DNA of 64,000 nucleotides from Saccharopolyspora gregorii. Its GTDB lineage: Bacteria; Actinomycetota; Actinomycetes; Mycobacteriales; Pseudonocardiaceae. Below, in pieces: positions 1-8,464 of the stretch (position 1 is its first letter; every line of letters begins with the position of its first letter). Below the pieces are notes generated by a model. The model ran no database searches. It was not told where the DNA came from and worked only from the letters and a program-made list of their open reading frames with translations. The stretch is from positions 2,480,001-2,544,000 of the forward strand of contig NZ_CP059556.1 of assembly GCF_024734405.1 (NCBI RefSeq), read 5' to 3'. Both the position numbers and the translations under genes were made by a program.

Positions 1-548
1 TCCCGGACCTCCGCGGGCCAGTCGGCGAGCGCCCGGCCGACCGCGGCCCGGTACGCGTCCCGCATCGCCGGCAACCCGTCGGCGGGCAGCTCGACATCGG
101 TGGTCCACGCCAGGAGCCGTTGCGCGGCCTCGGCGGGCAGGCGCTGCACGATCTCCTCGTGCGTCGGGTCGAGCAGCACCAGCCCGGCCACCTCGTCCGG
201 GAACCGCTTCGCGTACAACCGCGCGTAGAGCCCGCCCAGCGAATGCCCTACCAGCACGCGCGGCCCCGGCACGTCCGCCACCTGCAGCAGCGCGCGCAGG
301 TCGTCGGTGACGCGGGTGCCGCTGCGCGGCAGCTCCACCGGATCGCTCCAGCCGAGGCCGAGGCGATCCACCAGCACGCTCGTGGTGAACTCGGCGACCC
401 GCTCGTGCAAGCGCAGGCCGTGCAGCCCGGACATCCCGCCACCGGCCAGGAACACCGCGGGCGGGCCGCCGCGACCGGAGCGGTGCAGCAGCATCTGGCC
501 GGCGGGAACCGGGTAGCGCGTTCCCAGCGGAGCGGGTGCGTCGTCCAC
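1..548 (-). CDS. alpha/beta hydrolase, 3' end outside window
   Basis: The N-terminal 182 residues of an alpha/beta-hydrolase fold enzyme are visible; the C-terminus, with the catalytic His, runs off the left edge. The nucleophile elbow GHSLGG (Ser in G-x-S-x-G) sits at about residue 101-106, followed by a typical helix LYARLYAKRFPDEV and the strand GLVLLDPTHEE. An oxyanion-type FLAGGGMSG segment lies near residue 35. The GTG start at 548 is chosen because GGGAGG lies 7 nt upstream and homology starts soon after. Substrate cannot be told. It is divergent from the DedA-like gene, with about 240 bp between them in which I see no clear operator. An esterase, lactonase or haloperoxidase-like activity are all possible. 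Confidence 0.8.
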   Translation of the reverse strand, partial: MDDAPAPLGTRYPVPAGQMLLHRSGRGGPPAVFLAGGGMSGLHGLRLHERVAEFTTSVLVDRLGLGWSDPVELPRSGTRVTDDLRALLQVADVPGPRVLVGHSLGGLYARLYAKRFPDEVAGLVLLDPTHEEIVQRLPAEAAQRLLAWTTDVELPADGLPAMRDAYRAAVGRALADWPAEVR

Positions 549-792
549 GTCCGAACCTCCCGTAGTCCGCCGCCGATGCTCCCAGGCGACGCCGCGCACC
601 CCGCGCCCGGGGTGATCGCGGACACACCTCGGGCCAGGAGGCTTTCCGTGCCGCTGCGGCATGGTTGGACACTGCTCCCGGACGAGGCGCGCTGGTCGGT
701 TCGCCGATTCGCGACGGTCCGGGCCACCCGGGACCGCACGGCAGACGACCTCCTCTTCTCGTCGAGGGGGCAAGCCATCCAGAGGGAGAGAC

Positions 793-1680
793 ATGACCGG
801 CATCGACCACGAGGGCCCGCAGCCCGGGCCGAACGGGGCCGCGGCCGACGCGGCGGGCGCAGCCACCGCGACCGCCGCGACCGCTACGACCGCTACCACC
901 GGCGCGACCGCGGAGGACCGGGCCGCCGCGCCCGCCGCGAAGAAGCGCTTCCGCTGGCGCAGCAAGGACTACACGCCGGAAGAGCTCGCCGAAGCTCAGC
1001 AGCAGTGGCGCGACGCGATGCCGTGGGAGCACCCGATGTCGCGCGGCGACAAGTTCCTCGTCTTCGCCACGTTCGGCGTCGTGCTGCTGATGCTCGGCTC
1101 GATGCCGTTCCGCCCGTTACTGCTGGCCTCGCACCCGCTGGGGTTGAGCGCGGTCACCGGCAGCCTCTCCGCGATCGGCGCGGGTGCCGCGTTCGCCCGC
1201 ATCGGTGAGCTGGACCTGTGGCTGGTCGTGGCGGCCGGCGTGTTCGGCATGGTCAAGTTCGACTGGCTGTTCTGGCTCGCCGGACGCCGCTGGGGCGAGA
1301 AGATCATCCAGATGTGGGCGCCGGGCGAGTTCGGCAAGCGGTTCGTGGCCCGCGTCCGGTCCTGGCCGAGCTGGGCGATGCCGCTGGTCATCATCGCCGC
1401 GGCGCTGCCCGGCATCCCCGCGCCCGCGGTGTTCGCGGTGGCCGGGGTCAGCGGGATGGGCCTCGTCCGGTTCCTGATCTTCGACGCGATCGGTGCCGGG
1501 CTGATGGCGGGCCTGGTCGCCGGTCTCGGCTACGGGATCGGGCAGCACGCCGTGGACTTCGTGCTGATGATCGACGACTACGCGCTCTACATCACGCTGG
1601 CCCTGGTCGTCTGGGTCTCGATCCAGGCCGGGCGCAAGGCGAGCAAGGAGCAGCAGGAGAAAAAGCGCCAAGCCGCTTGA
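793..1680 (+). CDS. DedA/VTT-like integral membrane protein
   Basis: This 295-residue protein has a low-complexity Ala/Thr-rich cytoplasmic N-terminus (about residues 15-50), a basic stretch, and then a membrane domain with roughly five hydrophobic segments from residue 100. The arrangement FDWLFWLAGRRWGEK and the helix-breaking LPGIPAPAVFAVAG segment resemble the DedA/VTT (SNARE-associated) family, thought to act in envelope lipid or small-molecule transport. The C-terminus is a Lys/Glu-rich tail. ATG 793 is preceded by GAGGGAGAG. The gene stands alone, ends in the palindromic repeat at 1702-1859, and faces the acid phosphatase gene. The family call rests on overall pattern; the conserved DedA motif E-x(3)-P-x-P-x-E is not intact, so this is a distant member. 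Confidence 0.65.
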   Translation: MTGIDHEGPQPGPNGAAADAAGAATATAATATTATTGATAEDRAAAPAAKKRFRWRSKDYTPEELAEAQQQWRDAMPWEHPMSRGDKFLVFATFGVVLLMLGSMPFRPLLLASHPLGLSAVTGSLSAIGAGAAFARIGELDLWLVVAAGVFGMVKFDWLFWLAGRRWGEKIIQMWAPGEFGKRFVARVRSWPSWAMPLVIIAAALPGIPAPAVFAVAGVSGMGLVRFLIFDAIGAGLMAGLVAGLGYGIGQHAVDFVLMIDDYALYITLALVVWVSIQAGRKASKEQQEKKRQAA

Positions 1681-1701
1681 TCGCGGAGGCGCCTACATCT
1701 G

Positions 1702-1859
1702 CTGCGTAGTGGTGGGGTGGCGGAACCTCAGCGGGATTCTCGCTGCGGGATCTTTTTCCCGAGTGGCTCCGCCACGAGGGAAAAAGCTGTCCTCGCGAGA
1801 ATCCCGCTGAGAACCCGCGGGTGGTCCCGTTGCTCTGGTGGTCGGCGGCTTCGCCGCGG
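1702..1859. repeat. large palindromic repeat, copy A
   Basis: This is one of two full copies of a 160-170 bp interspersed element (the other is at 9494-9663). A perfect 17-bp outer stem pairs 1727-1743 with 1795-1811. Inside it is a second hairpin (TTTTTCCC at 1753-1760 with GGGAAAAA at 1778-1785, plus GTGGC/GCCAC around a TCC loop). A third small hairpin GGCGGCTTCGCCGC closes the element. Outer-stem sequence differs between the copies but pairing is kept, which argues that structure matters. It lies between two convergent genes and may act as a bidirectional terminator or a REP/BIME-like mobile palindrome. Confidence 0.85.
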
Positions 1860-1901
1860 ACACGACCCGCCGAGCCCGAGCAGCTGGAGTCCGCCCCCGG
1901 A

Positions 1902-2654
1902 TCAGGGCAGGTAGTACATCGGGTTCGGGAGTTTGACGGGCTTTTCGGCGTGACCGCCCTGCAGGTCGCTGTGCTGGTCGCCGAGGTTCAGCACGATCGT
2001 GTTGCCGAGCGATTCGATGTGGGCGCGGGTCGCGGACTTGTACTCCACGGTGCTGCAGTCCAGCCCGCACGGCAGGTGCTCGGGCGCCTCGGTGGTCGGC
2101 TTGAAGAACGCCCCGGCCGGTTCCGGGAAGCCCTCGTCGGCGAGGTTGCGCAGCGAGGACTTCTGCAGGTCGTCGCCGCGCCCGGTGAGGAAGTAGACGC
2201 GCACGCCATGCTCCGCCGCCCAGTTCGCGAGCGCCCGGGTCTGCCGGATCGGTTCGAACTCGGCGTCGTCGATGGCCTCGCGCTGCGCCTCCTCGTCGAA
2301 GCCGAAGTCGTTGTCGGCCTCCCAGCCGTAGGTCAGCTCCGAGGTGTCGTCGACGTCGAGCACGATCGCCGGGTTCGGCACGCCCTCCGCGAGCCGCTGC
2401 CGCAGGTAGCCCTCCGCGTGCGCGACCGCTTCGTCGACCTGCCGGTCCCAGGCGCTGCCCTCGGTGGCGTGGTGGTTCCCGTCGGAGTCCACCCGGTCGC
2501 CGTAGTAGTCCTGGACGGCGAGCTTGGCCCGCCCGAGGTTGGCCGGTTCGGTGCCGATCGACTCCGAGGCGACGGCGGTGACCCCGCCGGCCAGCGTGGC
2601 GCCGATCGCGGCGGCGGCACCGAGTTTGGCGAGTCCGGTCAGGCGGTGGGCCAT
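1902..2654 (-). CDS. secreted HAD-superfamily acid phosphatase (subfamily IIIB)
   Basis: The 250-residue product has an N-terminal signal peptide (basic MAHR, then a hydrophobic Ala/Gly stretch to about residue 30). HAD motif I is VLDVDDTS, with the nucleophilic Asp and general acid/base Asp at about residues 98-100. Motif II is in FLTGRGDD near residue 150, and motif IV is LNLGDQHSDLQGG near the C-terminus. This matches class B/IIIB acid phosphatases that hydrolyse phosphomonoesters outside the membrane. The ATG at 2654 follows AGGGAG. The gene is divergent from a small secreted protein and convergent with the DedA-like gene. The 357 bp upstream (2655-3011) contain no recognisable gene and must hold both promoters. 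Substrate specificity is unknown. Confidence 0.88.
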   Translation of the reverse strand: MAHRLTGLAKLGAAAAIGATLAGGVTAVASESIGTEPANLGRAKLAVQDYYGDRVDSDGNHHATEGSAWDRQVDEAVAHAEGYLRQRLAEGVPNPAIVLDVDDTSELTYGWEADNDFGFDEEAQREAIDDAEFEPIRQTRALANWAAEHGVRVYFLTGRGDDLQKSSLRNLADEGFPEPAGAFFKPTTEAPEHLPCGLDCSTVEYKSATRAHIESLGNTIVLNLGDQHSDLQGGHAEKPVKLPNPMYYLP

Positions 2655-3011
2655 CGTGTCGCTCCCTGGAGATCGCGGTCGAGATGCGCGGAACCTAGCA
2701 GCCGGGCGCCTCCGGACGCGGGACCTGACGCGTTCCCGACGTCGAGTCGCCTCCGGCGAGCTGCGGATTTCCGCCGCACGGGAGGGATTTCCCTCGACTG
2801 CTCGCCTTCGGTCGCGATCCCCCGGAGTGCTGCCCCGGCGTGTGATCGACTGGTGGCGCGGAGGTCGCCCCGGCGAGGCAGCCGGGGCTCCGCGCGGCCG
2901 ATCGGGTCGCGCGACCGGGGGCGACGACACCGCCGCACCCGTCCCGCATTCCGCGCAGGCAGCCGAATCCCGGCCGCCGCGCCGTCCTGCCCACCAATGG
3001 AAGGAACACGC

Positions 3012-3242
3012 GTGAAGAAGCTCGCGACCGGTGCCGCGCTCGGCCTCGGACTGCTGCTGGCCACCGCCGCCCCCGCCGCCGCGGCGGGCTACGTCTACAC
3101 CGGCAAGTGGTACGACACGGCCGCCGCCTGCGAGAAGGCGTGGTCGGACGCGCACGGCGGGGGTGGCGGCACCGCACTCCCGCACCAGTGCCGGCACAAC
3201 GCCGCCGCGAACGTGTACGAGCTGTGGGCCTACCAGCTCTGA
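3012..3242 (+). CDS. small secreted protein, function unknown
   Basis: The 76-residue product has a clear Sec signal peptide (MKK, hydrophobic core LGLGLLLATAAPAAAA) and a mature part of about 50 residues. The mature part begins GYVYTGKWYDTAAACEKAW and carries two cysteines that could form one disulfide. Comparable small secreted proteins of actinomycetes have no assigned role. The GTG start at 3012 is supported by AAGGAA six bases upstream and by the signal peptide beginning directly there. It is followed by a strong palindromic terminator at 3275-3306 and stands alone. Confidence 0.75.
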   Translation: MKKLATGAALGLGLLLATAAPAAAAGYVYTGKWYDTAAACEKAWSDAHGGGGGTALPHQCRHNAAANVYELWAYQL

Positions 3243-3274
3243 TCCGGCGGTCCGCGTGACGCGGGCCGGGTGAG

Positions 3275-3306
3275 CGTCCCGTTCGGCCGCGCGGCCGAAC
3301 GGGACG
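3275..3306. terminator. 32-bp perfect palindrome, bidirectional terminator
   Basis: The 32 bases form a perfect inverted repeat with no loop: CGTCCCGTTCGGCCGC followed by its exact complement. It sits in the 68-bp gap between the convergent ends of the small secreted protein gene (3242) and the M20 hydrolase gene (3311), so it can terminate from both sides. There is no U tract, as is usual for actinomycete terminators. Confidence 0.8.
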
Positions 3307-3310
3307 GCGC

Positions 3311-4438
3311 TCAGCCCCCGGCCACGTCCAGCGCCGTCCAGGCCAGCGCGGTCGCCGCGTCCAGCAGCGCCCGTTCCGCGTCGCCGCCGACGCAGTGCGC
3401 GGCGAACTCGGGCTGGTGGTTCAGCGCGGGCAGCGAACCGATCCCGACGTAGGGGTGGATCGCCGGGACCACTTGCGAGACGTTGCCCATGTCGGTGGAC
3501 GCGCGGTTCATCCGACGTGCCACCGGGTTCGGGTGGGTGCGGCGGCCGAGCCGTTCGGCGTTGCGCACGTAGGCGTCCAGGGCCGGCCGGTAGGTGCGGA
3601 ACTCCGCGTACGGCTTGCTCTCCGGCACGATCTCCAGCGCGGCGCCGGTGGCGTGCGCGCCCGCTTCGAAGCAGCGCCGCACCTTCTCCTCGGTCTCGGC
3701 GAGCTCGTCCAGGCTCTCGGCCCGCACGTACCAGCGGCCCTCGGTGCGCGCCGGGATCGCGTTCGGCGCCTCGCCGCCGTTGGTGAGGACGCCGTGCACC
3801 CGCACCGTGTGCGGGAGCTGCTGGCGGAGCAGCCCGATGGCGACCTGCGCGACGGTGAACGCGTCGGCCGCGTTGACGCCCTGCTCCGGGTAGGCCGCGG
3901 CGTGCGCCGCCTTCCCCTGGTAGGACACGTGCGAGTGCGACACCGCGAACGGTTCCGCCTCCGCGACGTCCACCGGCGCGGGGTGCGCCATCATCGCCAG
4001 GTCCAGCCCGGCGAACGCGTCGCGCTCCAGCATTTCGATCTTGCCGCCGCCGCCTTCCTCGGCCGGGGTGCCGTAGACCTCGATGGTCAGGCCCGCCGAA
4101 TCGGCCAGCGGGGCCAGCGCCCGCGCCGCGCCGACGGTGATCGCGGCGATCAGGTTGTGCCCGCAGGCGTGGCCGAGGCCCGGCAGCGCGTCGTACTCGG
4201 CGCACAACCCGAGCCGGAACGGGCCGCTGCCGAACGTCGCCAGGAACGCGGTCTCCAGCCCGAGGTAGCCTGGTGTGACGTCGAACCCGGCCTCGGACAG
4301 GGATTCGGCGACCCAGCGCGCCGAGCGGTGCTCCTGCCACGCCGTCTCCGGGTGGGCGTGCAGCTGCTCGGAGAGCCGGACGAGCCGGTCGGCGTCCGCG
4401 GCCACGGTGGCCCCGGCGGCCTGCTTCGCGCCGCTCAT
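3311..4438 (-). CDS. M20-family metallo-amidohydrolase
   Basis: The 375-residue product belongs to the M20 aminoacylase/amidohydrolase group, dinuclear metal enzymes that cleave N-acyl or carbamoyl groups. Metal ligands are visible in AEYDALPGLGHACGHN (residues ~96-112), the Glu pair in GTPAEEGGGGK (~150), and MMAHPAP (~171). The dimerisation lid domain starts with SYQGKAAHAAAYPEQG. ATG 4438 overlaps the stop of the DUF1028 gene by ATGA, so the two are translationally coupled. It is the last gene of a six-gene minus-strand operon with a Rid protein and a flavin monooxygenase, which suggests hydrolysis of an amide intermediate in a catabolic route. The substrate cannot be read from sequence. 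Confidence 0.88.
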   Translation of the reverse strand: MSGAKQAAGATVAADADRLVRLSEQLHAHPETAWQEHRSARWVAESLSEAGFDVTPGYLGLETAFLATFGSGPFRLGLCAEYDALPGLGHACGHNLIAAITVGAARALAPLADSAGLTIEVYGTPAEEGGGGKIEMLERDAFAGLDLAMMAHPAPVDVAEAEPFAVSHSHVSYQGKAAHAAAYPEQGVNAADAFTVAQVAIGLLRQQLPHTVRVHGVLTNGGEAPNAIPARTEGRWYVRAESLDELAETEEKVRRCFEAGAHATGAALEIVPESKPYAEFRTYRPALDAYVRNAERLGRRTHPNPVARRMNRASTDMGNVSQVVPAIHPYVGIGSLPALNHQPEFAAHCVGGDAERALLDAATALAWTALDVAGG

Positions 4439-5106
4439 CGCTCGTCCCCCGGCACGCCGTAGGACGGCGCCGCGGTCGGGTCGAGGGCGCGGGTCACGTA
4501 GTCGTCGCGCTGCGGCAGCCAGATCTCCAGCAGGTCGCGGAGATCCGCGATCGGCGAGCCGCTCCAGTCGATGCGCAGATCGGTCTCGCGCCACGACACC
4601 TCGCGGACCACGGACAGCCCCGCCGAGTGCACCGGACCGGCCTCGCCACCGGCGGCCAGGCCCGCTTCGAGCGCGGTGAGCAGCCGCCGCTCCAACTCGC
4701 CCGTCGATGCGGCGAAGGACTCGGCGACGGCGTCGACGACCTCGGGCGCCGCCAGCATGTTCCCGGCGGCCACCACGCCCGGCTCGACGCGGTGCCGGTG
4801 CACGCCCAGCGACGCGGCCCCGGAGTGCGCGGCACCGCCACCACCCGGTTCCAGCACGGTGAGCTGCCGGTGTTCGACCAGCTCGTGCCCGCGCACCACC
4901 GAGTCCAGCGCGGCCTGCGCCCCGGACCCGGACTCCAGCGCGTCCAGCAGCGCCGGGCCCAGCCGCGGATCGGTCACGTTTTGCGAAGAGGCACCGCCGA
5001 CCCCGGCGCGCAGGTGGATGCAGCGGGCCGCGACGGCGGGGCTGGAGGAGGTCACGGCGATCCCGACGGCACCGCGGCCGTCGGTGCCGAGCACGGAGAA
5101 CGTCAC
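4435..5106 (-). CDS. DUF1028 family protein (Ntn-hydrolase-like)
   Basis: The 223-residue product begins MTFSVLGTDGRGAVGIAVTSSSPAVAARC and continues GVGGASSQNVTDPRLGPALLDALESG, the hallmarks of DUF1028, an uncharacterised Ntn-hydrolase-like family often found with peptidases and amidohydrolases. The GTG start at 5106 overlaps the Rid gene stop (GTGA), and the 3' end overlaps the M20 gene (ATGA), so all three should be made in fixed ratio. Known family members occur next to M20/M19 hydrolases and Rid proteins, which fits here, but no reaction has been assigned. Length is normal for the family. Confidence 0.85.
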   Translation of the reverse strand: MTFSVLGTDGRGAVGIAVTSSSPAVAARCIHLRAGVGGASSQNVTDPRLGPALLDALESGSGAQAALDSVVRGHELVEHRQLTVLEPGGGGAAHSGAASLGVHRHRVEPGVVAAGNMLAAPEVVDAVAESFAASTGELERRLLTALEAGLAAGGEAGPVHSAGLSVVREVSWRETDLRIDWSGSPIADLRDLLEIWLPQRDDYVTRALDPTAAPSYGVPGDER

Positions 5107-5549
5107 CGGGCACCTCCGGGGATCACGGCGATCGCGTCGATCTCGACGAGCCATTCCGGCCGGGCCAGCGCGGAGACCACCACCCCGGTGGAGATGGGGT
5201 GCACGCCGCGGGTCCAGCGGCCGACGGTGCGGTACACCGCCTCCCGGTAGCGCGGGTCCACCAGGTAGATCGTCAGCTTCACCAAGTGCTCCATCCGGGC
5301 CCCGGCCTCGTCGAGGAGCATCGCGATGTTGGCCATCGCCTGCTCGGCCTGGGCCGCGGCGTCGCCGATGCCGACCGATTCGCTGGTGTCGAGGTCCTGG
5401 CCGATCTGCCCGCGCACGTACACGGTGTCCCCGGCGACGACGGCCTGGCACAGGTCGTTGTCCAGGTCCTGCTCCGGGTAGGTGTCGCGGGTGTTGAACG
5501 GCCTGATCCGGGTGTGGCCGCCCGCGACGATCGGCGGGTGGTGGGTCAT
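5103..5549 (-). CDS. Rid (YjgF/YER057c/UK114) family protein lacking the imine-deaminase Arg
   Basis: The 148-residue product shows the Rid fold: CQAVVAGDTVYVRGQIGQD, AQAEQAMANIAMLLDEAG, KLTIYLVDPRYREAVYRTV and a C-terminal VEIDAIAVI strand. Canonical RidA enzymes deaminate 2-aminoacrylate and need an Arg (Arg105 in E. coli) just before this last strand. By anchoring on EIEAIAV/VEIDAIAV I find Thr in that place (ISTGVVV), so the protein is probably one of the Rid subfamilies without canonical deaminase activity. These often sit in catabolic operons beside monooxygenases. ATG 5549 follows AAGGAG. It is coupled to the DUF1028 gene downstream. Confidence 0.87.
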   Translation of the reverse strand: MTHHPPIVAGGHTRIRPFNTRDTYPEQDLDNDLCQAVVAGDTVYVRGQIGQDLDTSESVGIGDAAAQAEQAMANIAMLLDEAGARMEHLVKLTIYLVDPRYREAVYRTVGRWTRGVHPISTGVVVSALARPEWLVEIDAIAVIPGGAR

Positions 5550-5629
5550 CGTCGGCTCCTTCGCCGTGTCGTTGGACCGCTGCCGCGTGGGGGTCGGCGG
5601 CCGAGCCGTCGACCAGCGGGCAGCGGCGG

Positions 5630-6898
5630 TCAGCTCTCGTGGTCGGTGGCGAGCGCGGCGGCGTGCTGCGCGAGGTAGCCGCGCTGGGTGGCGATGTGGT
5701 CGGCGACGTAGCGGGCGTCGTGCCACACGCCCCAGATGAAGCTCGACCCGCGCCGGGACAGCCACGGCAGGCCGAGGAAGTAGACGCCGGGCTCCGCGGA
5801 CACGCCCCGGCGCTGGTCGGGGCGCCCGTTCTCGTCGAACGCGTCGACCTGCAGCCAGCCGTAGTCGGCGGCGAAGCCGGTGGCCCACACGATCGACCCG
5901 ACCTCGGCCAGGTCGAGCTCCCGGCGCGGATCGGTGGCGGCGGCGGGCAGCGGTCCGAGGACGTGCGCCTCCGGTTCCGGGGGCAGGTCCAGCCCGTCGC
6001 GTTCGACGTGCTCGTCCGCGGCGCGCAGCAGAGCGAGGTGCTGGGCGTCGCCGAGTTCGATGTTCGCGGCCAGGTCCGGTGCGAAGCGCAACGCACCGTC
6101 CACGTAGGACTCGGTCTTGCCGACGAGCTCGATGCCGGTGCGGGCCAGCGCGCGGAAGTCGACGGTGCGCCCGCCCTGCGCGCCGCTGACCGCGATGGTC
6201 ACGTGCTTCGCGCCCTGCGGCGGGGTGTCCGCGTCCCACAGGCCGAGCACGCCCAGCCACCAGCAGAAGTCGCGGCCGCGGTACCGGCGCGGCGGCCGGT
6301 CGTGCGGCCCGACGGACAGCAGCACCCGGCGCCCGGAGCGGCGCAGCTCGTCGGCGATCTGGACGCCCGAGGAACCGGCCCCCACCACGAGGACCGGTCC
6401 CTCGGGCAGCTGCTCCGGGTTCCGGTAGCCGCTGGAGTGCAGCTGCACCGGCCCGGCGTCGGCTGGCACGACGGGCGGGATCACCGGCCGCTGGAACGGC
6501 CCGGTCGCTGCCACCACGAACCGCGCGTCGATCGAGCCCGCCGAGGTCTCGACCCGGAACCCGGGGGCGCCGGCGTTCTTGCGCACCGAGGTGACCTCGA
6601 CGCCGCAGCGGATCGGCGCGTCGATCTTCGCGGCGTAGTCGGCGAAGTAGTCGGCCACCTGGTCCTTGGTGGCGAACTCGTCCGGGCCGACCCCGGCGAA
6701 CTCCATGCCGGGGAAGCGGTCGTGCCACGCGGGCCCGTTGGCGACCAGCGAGTCCCACCGCTCGGTGCGCCAGCGTTCGGCGATGCGGTGCCGTTCCAGG
6801 ACGACGTGCGGCACGCCCTGTGCACCGAGGTGCTCGCTCATCGCCACGCCCGCTTGGCCGGCGCCGACGACCACCACCTCGGTCCGTTCGCTCGACAT
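5630..6898 (-). CDS. flavin-containing monooxygenase (CzcO/YUC-like)
   Basis: The 422-residue product is a single-component FAD/NADPH monooxygenase. The FAD dinucleotide fold is VVVGAGQAGVAMSEHLG at residues 8-24, and the NADPH fold is VLVVGAGSSGVQIADELRR near residue 175. WATGFAADYGWL and the late segment GVYFLGLPWLSRRGSSF are typical of the CzcO/plant YUCCA-like branch. Such enzymes hydroxylate N, S or carbonyl carbon (Baeyer-Villiger). An excellent AAGGAGGT precedes ATG 6898, and a 111-bp gap with a probable promoter precedes that. In this operon it would oxidise a substrate that the Rid, DUF1028 and M20 proteins process further (inference). Confidence 0.85.
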   Translation of the reverse strand: MSSERTEVVVVGAGQAGVAMSEHLGAQGVPHVVLERHRIAERWRTERWDSLVANGPAWHDRFPGMEFAGVGPDEFATKDQVADYFADYAAKIDAPIRCGVEVTSVRKNAGAPGFRVETSAGSIDARFVVAATGPFQRPVIPPVVPADAGPVQLHSSGYRNPEQLPEGPVLVVGAGSSGVQIADELRRSGRRVLLSVGPHDRPPRRYRGRDFCWWLGVLGLWDADTPPQGAKHVTIAVSGAQGGRTVDFRALARTGIELVGKTESYVDGALRFAPDLAANIELGDAQHLALLRAADEHVERDGLDLPPEPEAHVLGPLPAAATDPRRELDLAEVGSIVWATGFAADYGWLQVDAFDENGRPDQRRGVSAEPGVYFLGLPWLSRRGSSFIWGVWHDARYVADHIATQRGYLAQHAAALATDHES

Positions 6899-6973
6899 CT
6901 CGACCTCCTTCGACCGGCAGTCGCGAGTTCTTCCCGCTGCCACGGGAAAATCCTCGAAGACGCCGTGAGTTCT

Positions 6974-6982
6974 GTCCAACAG
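6974..6982 (-). promoter_or_regulatory. CTGTTGGAC element upstream of the monooxygenase gene
   Basis: Read on the minus strand, CTGTTGGAC lies about 80 bp before the monooxygenase start. A near-identical CTATTGGAC (8465-8473) lies at a similar distance (about 90 bp) before the MFS gene of the same operon. TTGGAC resembles a -35 hexamer, so these may be two promoters of one regulon or part of a LysR site. Only the shared sequence is seen; function is inferred. Confidence 0.3.
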
Positions 6983-7009
6983 TCGTTGCAGCTGCACCGG
7001 ATCTGCTCG

Positions 7010-8380
7010 TCAGATGCGGGCGGGTTCGGCGTCCGGTTCGGCGGTGGGGGAGAGGTCCTCGGCGCGCAGCAGCGCGGTCCCGGCGGTCTCCCGCAACGTC
7101 AGGGCCGCGACCAGCCCGCCCACCGCGAAGATCATCATGTAGGGGCCGGGCACCAGGGTGCTGCCGGTCGCGGAGATCAGCACCGTCAGCACGTACGGCA
7201 CCGTCCCCGCGAACAGCGCGGCGGTGATGTTGTAGCCGATGGACAGGCCGCTCTGCCGGGTGCGGGTCGGAAAGATCTCCGCGGACCACACCGCGTAGGT
7301 GCCGAGGATCGCCGCGAGGCACGCGCCCAGCAGCAGCCCCGCGATCCACGTCCCGACGAGCCCGGTCCGCATCAGCAGGAACGCGGGCGTCGCCAGCACC
7401 AGCAACGCGCCGGTGGCCCCGATGAACACCGGTTTGCGCCCCACCCGGTCCGAGAGCCCGCCGAACAGCGGCACCAGCACCAGCCCCAGCAGCGAGATCG
7501 CCGTGGACAGCAGCCCGGCGCTGCCCGCCGAGTGCCCGAGGTGATCGGTCTCGTAGGTGACCAGGTAGGTCAGCACCACGTAGAACGGCACGTGCATCGC
7601 CGTCATCAGCCCGGCCGCCTGCAGCAGTTCCCGGCGGTGGGTGCGCAGCAGCTCCCGCGCGGGGCTGCGCGGCACGGTGTCCGCGGCCTCCAGCGCCCGG
7701 TACTCCGGGGTGTCCTCGATCTTGTTCCGGATGATGAAGCCGATGACGCCCAGCGGCGCGGAGATGAGGAACGGGATGCGCCAGCCCCACCCGGTGAGCT
7801 GCCCCTCGTCCAACCCGACCGACAGCAGCAGGAACGCGCAGGACCCGGCGAGGAACCCCAGCAGCGAACCGACTTCCAGCCAGCTCACCCCGAACCCGCG
7901 GCGGCGGCGCGGCGCGGTCTCGGCGAGGAAGCTCGCCGCGCTGCCGAACTCGCCCCCGGCCGCGAAGCCCTGCACCAGGCGCAGCACCACCAGCAGCACC
8001 GGCGCGGCGATCCCGATGGACGCGTACCCGGGCAGCAGGCCGATCGCCAGCGTCGCCCCGGACATCAGGAAGATGACCAGCGACAGCGTCCGCTTCCGCC
8101 CGATCCGGTCGCCGAGCGGCCCGAACACGGCCGCACCGATGGGGCGGATGCCGAACGACACCGCGAACACGCCGAACACGGCGAGCAGCCCGGTGGTGCT
8201 GTTCTCCGCGGGGAAGAACACGGTGGCGACGGTGTCGGCGAGGTACGCGTAGGCGGCCCAGTCGAACCAGTGCACGAAGACGCCGACGGCGCCGGCGGCG
8301 ACGCTCCGGCGCAACCCGGCGGCGCTCGTGGCCTCCGGCGCGGCGGATTCCGGGGCGGGGCCGTGGTGCGAGGTCGGCAT
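7010..8380 (-). CDS. MFS transporter, metabolite:H+ symporter (MHS) type
   Basis: The 456-residue product has twelve predicted membrane segments. The loop-2/3 signature GDRIGRKRTL follows GIRPIGAAVFGPLG, the RLVQGFAAGGEFGSA motif follows TM4, and the second-half signature GLSDRVGRKP is present. These mark the proline/shikimate/dicarboxylate-type MHS group of importers. ATG 8380 is preceded by GGAGG. The gene lies between the LysR gene and the monooxygenase gene, all on the minus strand, so it most likely brings in the compound degraded by this operon. Loop motifs are complete and length is normal. The substrate cannot be deduced. Confidence 0.87.
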   Translation of the reverse strand: MPTSHHGPAPESAAPEATSAAGLRRSVAAGAVGVFVHWFDWAAYAYLADTVATVFFPAENSTTGLLAVFGVFAVSFGIRPIGAAVFGPLGDRIGRKRTLSLVIFLMSGATLAIGLLPGYASIGIAAPVLLVVLRLVQGFAAGGEFGSAASFLAETAPRRRRGFGVSWLEVGSLLGFLAGSCAFLLLSVGLDEGQLTGWGWRIPFLISAPLGVIGFIIRNKIEDTPEYRALEAADTVPRSPARELLRTHRRELLQAAGLMTAMHVPFYVVLTYLVTYETDHLGHSAGSAGLLSTAISLLGLVLVPLFGGLSDRVGRKPVFIGATGALLVLATPAFLLMRTGLVGTWIAGLLLGACLAAILGTYAVWSAEIFPTRTRQSGLSIGYNITAALFAGTVPYVLTVLISATGSTLVPGPYMMIFAVGGLVAALTLRETAGTALLRAEDLSPTAEPDAEPARI

Positions 8381-8464
8381 GCGCGCCTCCAGGCGTCGGA
8401 TCGGTGGGACCGCGCTGGTCGGGCGGCGCGGTGCGGACCAGACTGACGCCGGGCGGCGGGATTC

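Noticed and set aside
1753-1785. Rho-independent terminator formed by the T and A runs in repeat copy A
   Set aside because: The T run lies on the 5' side of the hairpin and the A run on the 3' side for the plus strand, and by symmetry the same holds on the minus strand, so the stem is not followed by a U tract. Termination could still occur through the larger stem.
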